64,000 nt of DNA from Arcuatula senhousia (taxonomy: Eukaryota > Mollusca > Bivalvia > Mytilida > Mytilidae): positions 1-64,000 of the forward strand of contig CAXARO010000951.1 of assembly GCA_963971305.1 (NCBI GenBank), in the 5' to 3' direction. A program made the translations under genes and the position numbers. The notes beneath the pieces were generated by a model. The model saw nothing but the letters and a program-made list of their open reading frames with translations. It did not search any database and was not told where the DNA came from. Every line of letters begins with the position of its first letter. Positions within the stretch are counted from its first letter, which is position 1. This document shows, one piece after another, positions 1 through 11,375 of this stretch.

Positions 1-1402
1 AGTTGCTCATAGAAAAAATAAGAAGGGGTCTTTTCACATTTTAGAGGACTATTTCCGCCATTTTCACTGAGTCTTAAAGGATGTTATGTCATTTACATGT
101 TTGTATGTCTGTCTGTCCGTCCGTCCGTATTTTCTGTGTGTATTTTTGTACTTTCGTTTTGTTTGTTTTTTAAATAACTTTTCATGTTTGTTTTTGTTTT
201 TTTTACATGACAAACAATTTTTGAGGGGGGGGGGGGCTATTTCATACATGTAAGTTATCGCGCATACATGTAAGTACAAAAATTGGGGGGGGGGGGGGCT
301 TAAGTTTTTAGTTTATTTTCTTTGTTACTATATATAGCGACACTTTGTTATTTGTAGGTTTCTATGGTGTCGCGCGCGCTCTACGTCATTTTTGAATGAC
401 TTTACGACTTAGTTTTTAGATTTCTCAGTACAGCGGTAGACTTTGCAGGGTTCAGACCTATATTGATTTTCCATTCTCTCAACGTATACAGTTAGAATAC
501 ATGAACGTCACGGATGAGCAAGTTTATAATTGGAATGTGCCTGTTATGACCCGGGAATCTTTTGACAATAATTTACAACATTTGATGACAGGCAAAAGTA
601 GTGACATAATTAGTTCATTTTGGATTATTTTAAATAGTTAAGGACGAATTTAGTGAAAACATTCAATTTTCGAAACAGGAATAACGTTGAATAGTGAAAT
701 TTGGAGGAAATTCGTCAGGAATTTGTGTGTTTTACGGGACTGCAGAAAACTTTAATTTTGAAAAACTCATAAACCTGAGGACATTTTTGTAAACGGGGAC
801 TTTTAGTGCATACATTTGGCTAGGATATCAGCTAGTTTTGACAGCATTTTGGCACTTCCGGTGCATTTGACAAAAGTACAAAGAGGGGTCAAGTTACGTT
901 TTTTGAAATTTCGAAAAATTAGAACAAAAATTTGTATAAAAAAAAATAAGTGGACCCGGCTGGAATGTTTGACAGATTTCAGTCGGGCACATTTTTACGG
1001 AGAGGGGGCACCAAAAATTTCCGCACGGAAAAGTTTATTTTTGGCTAAATTAGCGATTTTTGAGTAAAAACCAGAAAGGTGCGTAACTTCAAAATGGGGC
1101 CAGGTACAGACTTTATTTTTAGCTACAACGCGAGAGCTCATTATTCTAAGCAACTGTGCAAAATTTCAGCTCGATCGGTTGAAAAACTTGGTAGTTTATC
1201 TGCGCACAACATTTCATAAAAAAAAGCCCGCGGGGGCATATCTCGAAAACTATGCTAGGTACACACTTCCAGCGTGAGCTGTGCTTGTTTCTAATGTAGT
1301 GCTAGCAGTGTACCAAGTTTCAGGTCAATCCGTTCAGAAATGGTGAAACCATTATTTTTTTTAAGTCTCAGTGTTGTTAAAGAAGAATTAGAATAAAAAT
1401 AT
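1..1402 (+). repeat. Family A monomer A1 (left-truncated by 8 nt)
   Basis: Canonical A copy cut by the window edge just after the 8-nt start TATACGTC. G-tracts are 12 and 14 nt; adding the 8 missing bases gives 1410, as the length rule predicts. Followed directly by A2. Confidence 0.9.
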
Positions 1403-1514
1403 TATACGTCAGTTGCTCATAGAAAAAATAAGAAGGGGTCTTTTCACATTTTAGAGGACTATTTCCGCCATTTTCACTGAGTCTTAAAGGATGTTATGTC
1501 ATTTACATGTTTGT

Positions 1515-1539
1515 ATGTCTGTCTGTCCGTCCGTCCGTA
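1515..1539 (+). repeat. TGTC/CGTC tetranucleotide tract in A2
   Basis: Short (GTCT)n(GTCC)n run about 110 bp into the unit, present at the same place in every canonical A copy. It generates the recurring short Cys/Ser/Val-rich reading frames seen on the + strand. Confidence 0.85.
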
Positions 1540-1634
1540 TTTTCTGTGTGTATTTTTGTACTTTCGTTTTGTTTGTTTTTTAAATAACTTTTCATGTTTG
1601 TTTTTGTTTTTTTTACATGACAAACAATTTTTGA

Positions 1635-1646
1635 GGGGGGGGGGGG
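1635..1646 (+). repeat. G-tract 1 of A2 (12 G)
   Basis: First of two polymorphic G homopolymers in each A unit. It varies from 10 to 13 nt in canonical copies and is 15 nt in A12'. It follows AATTTTTGA and precedes CTATTTCATACATG. Confidence 0.9.
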
Positions 1647-1652
1647 CTATTT

Positions 1653-1685
1653 CATACATGTAAGTTATCGCGCATACATGTAAGT
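1653..1685 (+). repeat. Duplicated CATACATGTAAGT between the G-tracts of A2
   Basis: Two exact 13-bp copies at 1653-1665 and 1673-1685, offset by 20 bp and separated by TATCGCG. Each contains ACATGT and a GTAAGT, which matches the 5' splice-site consensus. No splicing evidence exists; the match may be chance fixed by homogenisation. Confidence 0.8.
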
Positions 1686-1694
1686 ACAAAAATT

Positions 1695-1704
1695 GGGGGG
1701 GGGG
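1695..1704 (+). repeat. G-tract 2 of A2 (10 G)
   Basis: Second polymorphic G homopolymer, 10 to 15 nt in canonical copies and 18 nt in A29'' and A30''. The unit continues CTTAAG after it in canonical copies and CTTCAG in A12', A29'' and A30''. Confidence 0.9.
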
Positions 1705-2486
1705 CTTAAGTTTTTAGTTTATTTTCTTTGTTACTATATATAGCGACACTTTGTTATTTGTAGGTTTCTATGGTGTCGCGCGCGCTCTACGTCATTTTTG
1801 AATGACTTTACGACTTAGTTTTTAGATTTCTCAGTACAGCGGTAGACTTTGCAGGGTTCAGACCTATATTGATTTTCCATTCTCTCAACGTATACAGTTA
1901 GAATACATGAACGTCACGGATGAGCAAGTTTATAATTGGAATGTGCCTGTTATGACCCGGGAATCTTTTGACAATAATTTACAACATTTGATGACAGGCA
2001 AAAGTAGTGACATAATTAGTTCATTTTGGATTATTTTAAATAGTTAAGGACGAATTTAGTGAAAACATTCAATTTTCGAAACAGGAATAACGTTGAATAG
2101 TGAAATTTGGAGGAAATTCGTCAGGAATTTGTGTGTTTTACGGGACTGCAGAAAACTTTAATTTTGAAAAACTCATAAACCTGAGGACATTTTTGTAAAC
2201 GGGGACTTTTAGTGCATACATTTGGCTAGGATATCAGCTAGTTTTGACAGCATTTTGGCACTTCCGGTGCATTTGACAAAAGTACAAAGAGGGGTCAAGT
2301 TACGTTTTTTGAAATTTCGAAAAATTAGAACAAAAATTTGTATAAAAAAAAATAAGTGGACCCGGCTGGAATGTTTGACAGATTTCAGTCGGGCACATTT
2401 TTACGGAGAGGGGGCACCAAAAATTTCCGCACGGAAAAGTTTATTTTTGGCTAAATTAGCGATTTTTGAGTAAAAACCAGAAAGGT

Positions 2487-2796
2487 GCGTAACTTCAAAA
2501 TGGGGCCAGGTACAGACTTTATTTTTAGCTACAACGCGAGAGCTCATTATTCTAAGCAACTGTGCAAAATTTCAGCTCGATCGGTTGAAAAACTTGGTAG
2601 TTTATCTGCGCACAACATTTCATAAAAAAAAGCCCGCGGGGGCATATCTCGAAAACTATGCTAGGTACACACTTCCAGCGTGAGCTGTGCTTGTTTCTAA
2701 TGTAGTGCTAGCAGTGTACCAAGTTTCAGGTCAATCCGTTCAGAAATGGTGAAACCATTATTTTTTTTAAGTCTCAGTGTTGTTAAAGAAGAATTA
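2487..2796 (+). repeat. Two diverged 155-bp modules at the 3' end of A2
   Basis: Module 1 starts GCGTAACTTCAAAATGGGGC at 2487 and module 2 starts GCATATCTCGAAAACTATGC at 2642, exactly 155 bp later. Landmarks keep register: GGTACAGACTT/GGTACACACTT, AGCT, TTCTAA, TTTCAG, GGT. The opening motif is related to AAGGGCCATAACTCGAAAAC in family B, so A and B appear to be built from the same module type. Confidence 0.7.
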
Positions 2797-2808
2797 GAAT
2801 AAAAATAT

Positions 2809-4214
2809 TATACGTCAGTTGCTCATAGAAAAAATAAGAAGGGGTCTTTTCACATTTTAGAGGACTATTTCCGCCATTTTCACTGAGTCTTAAAGGATGT
2901 TATGTCATTTACATGTTTGTATGTCTGTCTGTCCGTCCGTCCGTATTTTCTGTGTGTATTTTTGTACTTTCGTTTTGTTTGTTTTTTAAATAACTTTTCA
3001 TGTTTGTTTTTGTTTTTTTTACATGACAAACAATTTTTGAGGGGGGGGGGCTATTTCATACATGTAAGTTATCGCGCATACATGTAAGTACAAAAATTGG
3101 GGGGGGGGGGCTTAAGTTTTTAGTTTATTTTCTTTGTTACTATATATAGCGACACTTTGTTATTTGTAGGTTTCTATGGTGTCGCGCGCGCTCTACGTCA
3201 TTTTTGAATGACTTTACGACTTAGTTTTTAGATTTCTCAGTACAGCGGTAGACTTTGCAGGGTTCAGACCTATATTGATTTTCCATTCTCTCAACGTATA
3301 CAGTTAGAATACATGAACGTCACGGATGAGCAAGTTTATAATTGGAATGTGCCTGTTATGACCCGGGAATCTTTTGACAATAATTTACAACATTTGATGA
3401 CAGGCAAAAGTAGTGACATAATTAGTTCATTTTGGATTATTTTAAATAGTTAAGGACGAATTTAGTGAAAACATTCAATTTTCGAAACAGGAATAACGTT
3501 GAATAGTGAAATTTGGAGGAAATTCGTCAGGAATTTGTGTGTTTTACGGGACTGCAGAAAACTTTAATTTTGAAAAACTCATAAACCTGAGGACATTTTT
3601 GTAAACGGGGACTTTTAGTGCATACATTTGGCTAGGATATCAGCTAGTTTTGACAGCATTTTGGCACTTCCGGTGCATTTGACAAAAGTACAAAGAGGGG
3701 TCAAGTTACGTTTTTTGAAATTTCGAAAAATTAGAACAAAAATTTGTATAAAAAAAAATAAGTGGACCCGGCTGGAATGTTTGACAGATTTCAGTCGGGC
3801 ACATTTTTACGGAGAGGGGGCACCAAAAATTTCCGCACGGAAAAGTTTATTTTTGGCTAAATTAGCGATTTTTGAGTAAAAACCAGAAAGGTGCGTAACT
3901 TCAAAATGGGGCCAGGTACAGACTTTATTTTTAGCTACAACGCGAGAGCTCATTATTCTAAGCAACTGTGCAAAATTTCAGCTCGATCGGTTGAAAAACT
4001 TGGTAGTTTATCTGCGCACAACATTTCATAAAAAAAAGCCCGCGGGGGCATATCTCGAAAACTATGCTAGGTACACACTTCCAGCGTGAGCTGTGCTTGT
4101 TTCTAATGTAGTGCTAGCAGTGTACCAAGTTTCAGGTCAATCCGTTCAGAAATGGTGAAACCATTATTTTTTTTAAGTCTCAGTGTTGTTAAAGAAGAAT
4201 TAGAATAAAAATAT
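2809..4214 (+). repeat. Family A monomer A3
   Basis: 1406 bp, G-tracts 10 and 12. No substitution against A2 noticed by eye. Confidence 0.9.
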
Positions 4215-5621
4215 TATACGTCAGTTGCTCATAGAAAAAATAAGAAGGGGTCTTTTCACATTTTAGAGGACTATTTCCGCCATTTTCACTGAGTCTTAAA
4301 GGATGTTATGTCATTTACATGTTTGTATGTCTGTCTGTCCGTCCGTCCGTATTTTCTGTGTGTATTTTTGTACTTTCGTTTTGTTTGTTTTTTAAATAAC
4401 TTTTCATGTTTGTTTTTGTTTTTTTTACATGACAAACAATTTTTGAGGGGGGGGGGGCTATTTCATACATGTAAGTTATCGCGCATACATGTAAGTACAA
4501 AAATTGGGGGGGGGGGGCTTAAGTTTTTAGTTTATTTTCTTTGTTACTATATATAGCGACACTTTGTTATTTGTAGGTTTCTATGGTGTCGCGCGCGCTC
4601 TACGTCATTTTTGAATGACTTTACGACTTAGTTTTTAGATTTCTCAGTACAGCGGTAGACTTTGCAGGGTTCAGACCTATATTGATTTTCCATTCTCTCA
4701 ACGTATACAGTTAGAATACATGAACGTCACGGATGAGCAAGTTTATAATTGGAATGTGCCTGTTATGACCCGGGAATCTTTTGACAATAATTTACAACAT
4801 TTGATGACAGGCAAAAGTAGTGACATAATTAGTTCATTTTGGATTATTTTAAATAGTTAAGGACGAATTTAGTGAAAACATTCAATTTTCGAAACAGGAA
4901 TAACGTTGAATAGTGAAATTTGGAGGAAATTCGTCAGGAATTTGTGTGTTTTACGGGACTGCAGAAAACTTTAATTTTGAAAAACTCATAAACCTGAGGA
5001 CATTTTTGTAAACGGGGACTTTTAGTGCATACATTTGGCTAGGATATCAGCTAGTTTTGACAGCATTTTGGCACTTCCGGTGCATTTGACAAAAGTACAA
5101 AGAGGGGTCAAGTTACGTTTTTTGAAATTTCGAAAAATTAGAACAAAAATTTGTATAAAAAAAAATAAGTGGACCCGGCTGGAATGTTTGACAGATTTCA
5201 GTCGGGCACATTTTTACGGAGAGGGGGCACCAAAAATTTCCGCACGGAAAAGTTTATTTTTGGCTAAATTAGCGATTTTTGAGTAAAAACCAGAAAGGTG
5301 CGTAACTTCAAAATGGGGCCAGGTACAGACTTTATTTTTAGCTACAACGCGAGAGCTCATTATTCTAAGCAACTGTGCAAAATTTCAGCTCGATCGGTTG
5401 AAAAACTTGGTAGTTTATCTGCGCACAACATTTCATAAAAAAAAGCCCACGGGGGCATATCTCGAAAACTATGCTAGGTACACACTTCCAGCGTGAGCTG
5501 TGCTTGTTTCTAATGTAGTGCTAGCAGTGTACCAAGTTTCAGGTCAATCCGTTCAGAAATGGTGAAACCATTATTTTTTTTAAGTCTCAGTGTTGTTAAA
5601 GAAGAATTAGAATAAAAATAT
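4215..5621 (+). repeat. Family A monomer A4
   Basis: 1407 bp, G-tracts 11 and 12. It carries a private G-to-A change at 5449 (GCCCACGGGGG instead of GCCCGCGGGGG), which makes it identifiable. Confidence 0.9.
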
Positions 5622-7029
5622 TATACGTCAGTTGCTCATAGAAAAAATAAGAAGGGGTCTTTTCACATTTTAGAGGACTATTTCCGCCATTTTCACTGAG
5701 TCTTAAAGGATGTTATGTCATTTACATGTTTGTATGTCTGTCTGTCCGTCCGTCCGTATTTTCTGTGTGTATTTTTGTACTTTCGTTTTGTTTGTTTTTT
5801 AAATAACTTTTCATGTTTGTTTTTGTTTTTTTTACATGACAAACAATTTTTGAGGGGGGGGGGCTATTTCATACATGTAAGTTATCGCGCATACATGTAA
5901 GTACAAAAATTGGGGGGGGGGGGGGCTTAAGTTTTTAGTTTATTTTCTTTGTTACTATATATAGCGACACTTTGTTATTTGTAGGTTTCTATGGTGTCGC
6001 GCGCGCTCTACGTCATTTTTGAATGACTTTACGACTTAGTTTTTAGATTTCTCAGTACAGCGGTAGACTTTGCAGGGTTCAGACCTATATTGATTTTCCA
6101 TTCTCTCAACGTATACAGTTAGAATACATGAACGTCACGGATGAGCAAGTTTATAATTGGAATGTGCCTGTTATGACCCGGGAATCTTTTGACAATAATT
6201 TACAACATTTGATGACAGGCAAAAGTAGTGACATAATTAGTTCATTTTGGATTATTTTAAATAGTTAAGGACGAATTTAGTGAAAACATTCAATTTTCGA
6301 AACAGGAATAACGTTGAATAGTGAAATTTGGAGGAAATTCGTCAGGAATTTGTGTGTTTTACGGGACTGCAGAAAACTTTAATTTTGAAAAACTCATAAA
6401 CCTGAGGACATTTTTGTAAACGGGGACTTTTAGTGCATACATTTGGCTAGGATATCAGCTAGTTTTGACAGCATTTTGGCACTTCCGGTGCATTTGACAA
6501 AAGTACAAAGAGGGGTCAAGTTACGTTTTTTGAAATTTCGAAAAATTAGAACAAAAATTTGTATAAAAAAAAATAAGTGGACCCGGCTGGAATGTTTGAC
6601 AGATTTCAGTCGGGCACATTTTTACGGAGAGGGGGCACCAAAAATTTCCGCACGGAAAAGTTTATTTTTGGCTAAATTAGCGATTTTTGAGTAAAAACCA
6701 GAAAGGTGCGTAACTTCAAAATGGGGCCAGGTACAGACTTTATTTTTAGCTACAACGCGAGAGCTCATTATTCTAAGCAACTGTGCAAAATTTCAGCTCG
6801 ATCGGTTGAAAAACTTGGTAGTTTATCTGCGCACAACATTTCATAAAAAAAAGCCCGCGGGGGCATATCTCGAAAACTATGCTAGGTACACACTTCCAGC
6901 GTGAGCTGTGCTTGTTTCTAATGTAGTGCTAGCAGTGTACCAAGTTTCAGGTCAATCCGTTCAGAAATGGTGAAACCATTATTTTTTTTAAGTCTCAGTG
7001 TTGTTAAAGAAGAATTAGAATAAAAATAT
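5622..7029 (+). repeat. Family A monomer A5
   Basis: 1408 bp, G-tracts 10 and 14. Confidence 0.9.
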
Positions 7030-8433
7030 TATACGTCAGTTGCTCATAGAAAAAATAAGAAGGGGTCTTTTCACATTTTAGAGGACTATTTCCGCCATTT
7101 TCACTGAGTCTTAAAGGATGTTATGTCATTTACATGTTTGTATGTCTGTCTGTCCGTCCGTCCGTATTTTCTGTGTGTATTTTTGTACTTTCGTTTTGTT
7201 TGTTTTTTAAATAACTTTTCATGTTTGTTTTTGTTTTTTTTACATGACAAACAATTTTTGAGGGGGGGGGGCTATTTCATACATGTAAGTTATCGCGCAT
7301 ACATGTAAGTACAAAAATTGGGGGGGGGGCTTAAGTTTTTAGTTTATTTTCTTTGTTACTATATATAGCGACACTTTGTTATTTGTAGGTTTCTATGGTG
7401 TCGCGCGCGCTCTACGTCATTTTTGAATGACTTTACGACTTAGTTTTTAGATTTCTCAGTACAGCGGTAGACTTTGCAGGGTTCAGACCTATATTGATTT
7501 TCCATTTTCTCAACGTATACAGTTAGAATACATGAACGTCACGGATGAGCAAGTTTATAATTGGAATGTGCCTGTTATGACCCGGGAATCTTTTGACAAT
7601 AATTTACAACATTTGATGACAGGCAAAAGTAGTGACATAATTAGTTCATTTTGGATTATTTTAAATAGTTAAGGACGAATTTAGTGAAAACATTCAATTT
7701 TCGAAACAGGAATAACGTTGAATAGTGAAATTTGGAGGAAATTCGTCAGGAATTTGTGTGTTTTACGGGACTGCAGAAAACTTTAATTTTGAAAAACTCA
7801 TAAACCTGAGGACATTTTTGTAAACGGGGACTTTTAGTGCATACATTTGGCTAGGATATCAGCTAGTTTTGACAGCATTTTGGCACTTCCGGTGCATTTG
7901 ACAAAAGTACAAAGAGGGGTCAAGTTACGTTTTTTGAAATTTCGAAAAATTAGAACAAAAATTTGTATAAAAAAAAATAAGTGGACCCGGCTGGAATGTT
8001 TGACAGATTTCAGTCGGGCACATTTTTACGGAGAGGGGGCACCAAAAATTTCCGCACGGAAAAGTTTATTTTTGGCTAAATTAGCGATTTTTGAGTAAAA
8101 ACCAGAAAGGTGCGTAACTTCAAAATGGGGCCAGGTACAGACTTTATTTTTAGCTACAACGCGAGAGCTCATTATTCTAAGCAACTGTGCAAAATTTCAG
8201 CTCGATCGGTTGAAAAACTTGGTAGTTTATCTGCGCACAACATTTCATAAAAAAAAGCCCGCGGGGGCATATCTCGAAAACTATGCTAGGTACACACTTC
8301 CAGCGTGAGCTGTGCTTGTTTCTAATGTAGTGCTAGCAGTGTACCAAGTTTCAGGTCAATCCGTTCAGAAATGGTGAAACCATTATTTTTTTTAAGTCTC
8401 AGTGTTGTTAAAGAAGAATTAGAATAAAAATAT
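7030..8433 (+). repeat. Family A monomer A6
   Basis: 1404 bp, G-tracts 10 and 10, the shortest tract total among the canonical copies. Private C-to-T change at 7507 (CCATTTTCTC). Confidence 0.9.
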
Positions 8434-9839
8434 TATACGTCAGTTGCTCATAGAAAAAATAAGAAGGGGTCTTTTCACATTTTAGAGGACTATTTCCGCC
8501 ATTTTCACTGAGTCTTAAAGGATGTTATGTCATTTACATGTTTGTATGTCTGTCTGTCCGTCCGTCCGTATTTTCTGTGTGTATTTTTGTACTTTCGTTT
8601 TGTTTGTTTTTTAAATAACTTTTCATGTTTGTTTTTGTTTTTTTTACATGACAAACAATTTTTGAGGGGGGGGGGGCTATTTCATACATGTAAGTTATCG
8701 CGCATACATGTAAGTACAAAAATTGGGGGGGGGGGCTTAAGTTTTTAGTTTATTTTCTTTGTTACTATATATAGCGACACTTTGTTATTTGTAGGTTTCT
8801 ATGGTGTCGCGCGCGCTCTACGTCATTTTTGAATGACTTTACGACTTAGTTTTTAGATTTCTCAGTACAGCGGTAGACTTTGCAGGGTTCAGACCTATAT
8901 TGATTTTCCATTCTCTCAACGTATACAGTTAGAATACATGAACGTCACGGATGAGCAAGTTTATAATTGGAATGTGCCTGTTATGACCCGGGAATCTTTT
9001 GACAATAATTTACAACATTTGATGACAGGCAAAAGTAGTGACATAATTAGTTCATTTTGGATTATTTTAAATAGTTAAGGACGAATTTAGTGAAAACATT
9101 CAATTTTCGAAACAGGAATAACGTTGAATAGTGAAATTTGGAGGAAATTCGTCAGGAATTTGTGTGTTTTACGGGACTGCAGAAAACTTTAATTTTGAAA
9201 AACTCATAAACCTGAGGACATTTTTGTAAACGGGGACTTTTAGTGCATACATTTGGCTAGGATATCAGCTAGTTTTGACAGCATTTTGGCACTTCCGGTG
9301 CATTTGACAAAAGTACAAAGAGGGGTCAAGTTACGTTTTTTGAAATTTCGAAAAATTAGAACAAAAATTTGTATAAAAAAAAATAAGTGGACCCGGCTGG
9401 AATGTTTGACAGATTTCAGTCGGGCACATTTTTACGGAGAGGGGGCACCAAAAATTTCCGCACGGAAAAGTTTATTTTTGGCTAAATTAGCGATTTTTGA
9501 GTAAAAACCAGAAAGGTGCGTAACTTCAAAATGGGGCCAGGTACAGACTTTATTTTTAGCTACAACGCGAGAGCTCATTATTCTAAGCAACTGTGCAAAA
9601 TTTCAGCTCGATCGGTTGAAAAACTTGGTAGTTTATCTGCGCACAACATTTCATAAAAAAAAGCCCGCGGGGGCATATCTCGAAAACTATGCTAGGTACA
9701 CACTTCCAGCGTGAGCTGTGCTTGTTTCTAATGTAGTGCTAGCAGTGTACCAAGTTTCAGGTCAATCCGTTCAGAAATGGTGAAACCATTATTTTTTTTA
9801 AGTCTCAGTGTTGTTAAAGAAGAATTAGAATAAAAATAT
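8434..9839 (+). repeat. Family A monomer A7, last of the first run
   Basis: 1406 bp, G-tracts 11 and 11. It ends AAAATAT and is followed at the T|T junction by B1 rather than by another A. Confidence 0.9.
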
Positions 9840-9848
9840 TAAAAAGTC

Positions 9849-9867
9849 ATTTGTTCAGAGAACAAAT
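9849..9867 (+). repeat. 5' palindrome of B1
   Basis: ATTTGTTC-AGA-GAACAAAT: a perfect 8-bp stem with a 3-nt loop, 9 nt inside the left end, followed 3 nt later by the subterminal repeat AGGTCTTTCCC. Confidence 0.85.
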
Positions 9868-10165
9868 GTGAGGTCTTTCCCATGTTCTTGTAAGTTTTAT
9901 GATAACCGCTATGATTGGTTAGGCTATTTGAGTCTGGTATTGACAATAGTATTAAACTATTAGTTGCGAAAAATGTTCTAGAGTAAAGAGCAGTGAGTCT
10001 GAAGTCAGAAAAAGTATGGTTGCTAAGGACTTTTATGACGGTTGCTATGGACTAGGGGCTACTTCCGGTTGAAAAAACTTAACCCTTAACTCAAAAAGTA
10101 GTCTTGTTTAAGACTATGTATGGTTGCTATGGACTTTTCATTAAGGTTACCTTGTTGCTAGGGAA

Positions 10166-10193
10166 TGACCTTGACCAATGACCTTTGACCTTG
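10166..10193 (+). promoter_or_regulatory. TGACCT half-site cluster 1 of B1 (DR1-like)
   Basis: Contains TGACCTTTGACCT at 10179-10191; read on the minus strand this is AGGTCAAAGGTCA, the textbook DR1 site of RXR/HNF4/COUP-TF-type nuclear receptors. Equivalent clusters: 14549-14576 (B2, DR1 broken by T-to-G), 20368-20396 (B3), 26162-26182 (B4), 27717-27744 (B5), 39149-39176 (B6), 49150-49177 (B7), 55621-55648 (B8). B3, B7 and B8 have three half-sites at 1-nt spacing. Receptor binding is inferred from sequence only. Confidence 0.35.
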
Positions 10194-10350
10194 GACTCAA
10201 ATTGTAGCTCTTTGCATTCTGATTCATTTAAGTATACATGTTTACTATACTATCTGTTATGGTTTTCAAGTTATGGGCAAAAAACGTGTTTCGCAAAACT
10301 TGTTTTGGCCGCCATTTTGAAACCGGTCAACCGAATCATACACTGTTTGG

Positions 10351-10900
10351 ACTCAAATTGTAGGTCTTTTAATTCTCTATCAAATGAACCCTATGTTTCA
10401 TTCACCATCTTTTATGGTTAAAAAGTTATGAACAAAAAATCATTTTAAAAATACGAATCAAGGGCGATAACTCAAAAACGACAAGTTTTACGCTTTCACA
10501 CCTGAAACATTTTTTGTAGATTTCGACATGGCGAACATTTTTTCCATGCATTGTCCGCTTCAATTTTGTACGGTTTAAGTGTTATTTCATAAAAACTGTT
10601 TACGGTGTCAGCCATTTTGAAAATGGCTGCCCGTAACCATTCGACTTTGGTCTTAAATTGAAGGGCATATAATGACGGTCACAAAAAACCCATATGTTTA
10701 CATATTATCTCTGACGGTTTAAAAGTTATAAGCCAAAAACGGATAAGCCGAAACACGTTAAGGGCCATAACTCGAAAACGGTTTGTCGTACAGTGTTCGA
10801 CCCTTTATATCAAATAAAGGTCTAAATGAGACGAGTATTTTCCCCATTACATGTCTACTTCAATTTTGTATGGTTTTTGAGCTATACTGCAAACAAGGTG
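10351..10900 (+). repeat. 300-bp direct repeat inside B1
   Basis: Landmarks recur exactly 300 bp apart: AAATTG near 10355/10655, AAGGGC(G/C)ATAACTC at 10460/10760, and CAATTTTGTA at 10561/10861. The two copies are diverged but colinear. Each may be two half-modules of about 150 bp. The same repeat is present in all B copies. Confidence 0.75.
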
Positions 10901-10905
10901 TATCA

Positions 10906-10942
10906 TGACCTCTGACCTTGAGATTTGACCTTTGACCTTGAC
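10906..10942 (+). promoter_or_regulatory. TGACCT half-site cluster 2 of B1
   Basis: Two DR1-type pairs: TGACCTCTGACCT at 10906-10918 and TGACCTTTGACCT at 10926-10938. The last half-site extends to TGACCTTGA, the complement of the ERR/SF-1 monomer site TCAAGGTCA. Equivalents: 15289-15325, 21110-21146, 26897-26933, 28457-28493, 39889-39925, 49892-49928, 56333-56369. It is better conserved than cluster 1. Confidence 0.35.
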
Positions 10943-11339
10943 ATTTTGAGATGTAACATATGTCATTTAGGATGATTGGTGAAGGTCCCAAGTCTCTAGG
11001 ACTAACCGTTTTGAAGAAAAAAAATTTGACGAGTCGCGACACTTTTCGAGTCAAAAACGCGTAACCAGGAAGTTGTTCGGAAATTTTTTTTTTGGTCTAC
11101 AAATCATGACCAGGAGTCAAATGACATTTTCCACACTTTAGTTTTTTGATAACGGTTATAATTTTTGAGTAATTTTGCAAACAAGGTTTTCCGGTCTGGG
11201 GCAGATAACTCCGTTACTAAAAATAGATCGGTTTCGCAGGGTCAGTCAAGGCGAGTCAGGGTATGACCGAATAATGGTACCAAGTGTCGTAAAGTTATGT
11301 CGCGACACTTTTGTTATAGTGACCGCGGAAAAGAAGAAG

Positions 11340-11360
11340 AATAATAATAATAATAATAAT
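11340..11360 (+). repeat. (AAT)7 microsatellite before the 3' hairpin of B1
   Basis: Seven AAT units preceded by GAAGAAG. The run length differs between B copies: about 4 in B3 and 8 in B5 (28894-28917) and B7 (50326-50349). Confidence 0.9.
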
Positions 11361-11375
11361 CAGAAGAAATACAAT

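Larger units (their letters stand above)
1403..2808 (+). repeat. Family A monomer A2 (reference copy for the family)
   Basis: Complete canonical unit, 1406 bp. In order: a decayed head (GTTGCTCATAGAAAAAATAA, then GGGGTCTTTTC) that aligns to the intact palindrome and AGGTCTTTCC of A12'; CCGCCATTTT; a TGTC/CGTC tetranucleotide run at 1515-1539; G-tracts of 12 and 10 nt with a duplicated CATACATGTAAGT between them; a TATA-like CTATATATAG at 1734-1743; CG-rich GTCGCGCGCGC; an ACTTCCGG motif; then two diverged 155-bp modules at 2487-2641 and 2642-2796. It ends AAAATAT without a terminal hairpin. It encodes nothing recognisable: the 83-codon frame at 2222 starts at TTG, and the 71-codon minus-strand frame covers the tetranucleotide run and a G-tract. 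Confidence 0.9.

Noticed and set aside
64..279. 61-71 codon minus-strand frame over the same segment
   Set aside because: Antisense shadow of the same simple repeats, with Pro runs from the G-tract; its frame also shifts with tract length.
816..1067. 83-codon + strand frame repeated in all 32 canonical A copies
   Set aside because: It starts at TTG, not ATG, is in a low-complexity AT-rich segment, matches no family I know, and is not kept in A29'' or A30''. Identity between copies reflects array homogenisation, not protein selection.
2902..3087. 61-82 codon + strand frame starting MSFTCLYVCLSV
   Set aside because: It has an ATG but runs through the TGTC/CGTC tract and G-tract 1; its 3' end changes frame with each G-run length. 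The apparent hydrophobic Cys-rich peptide is a by-product of simple repeats.
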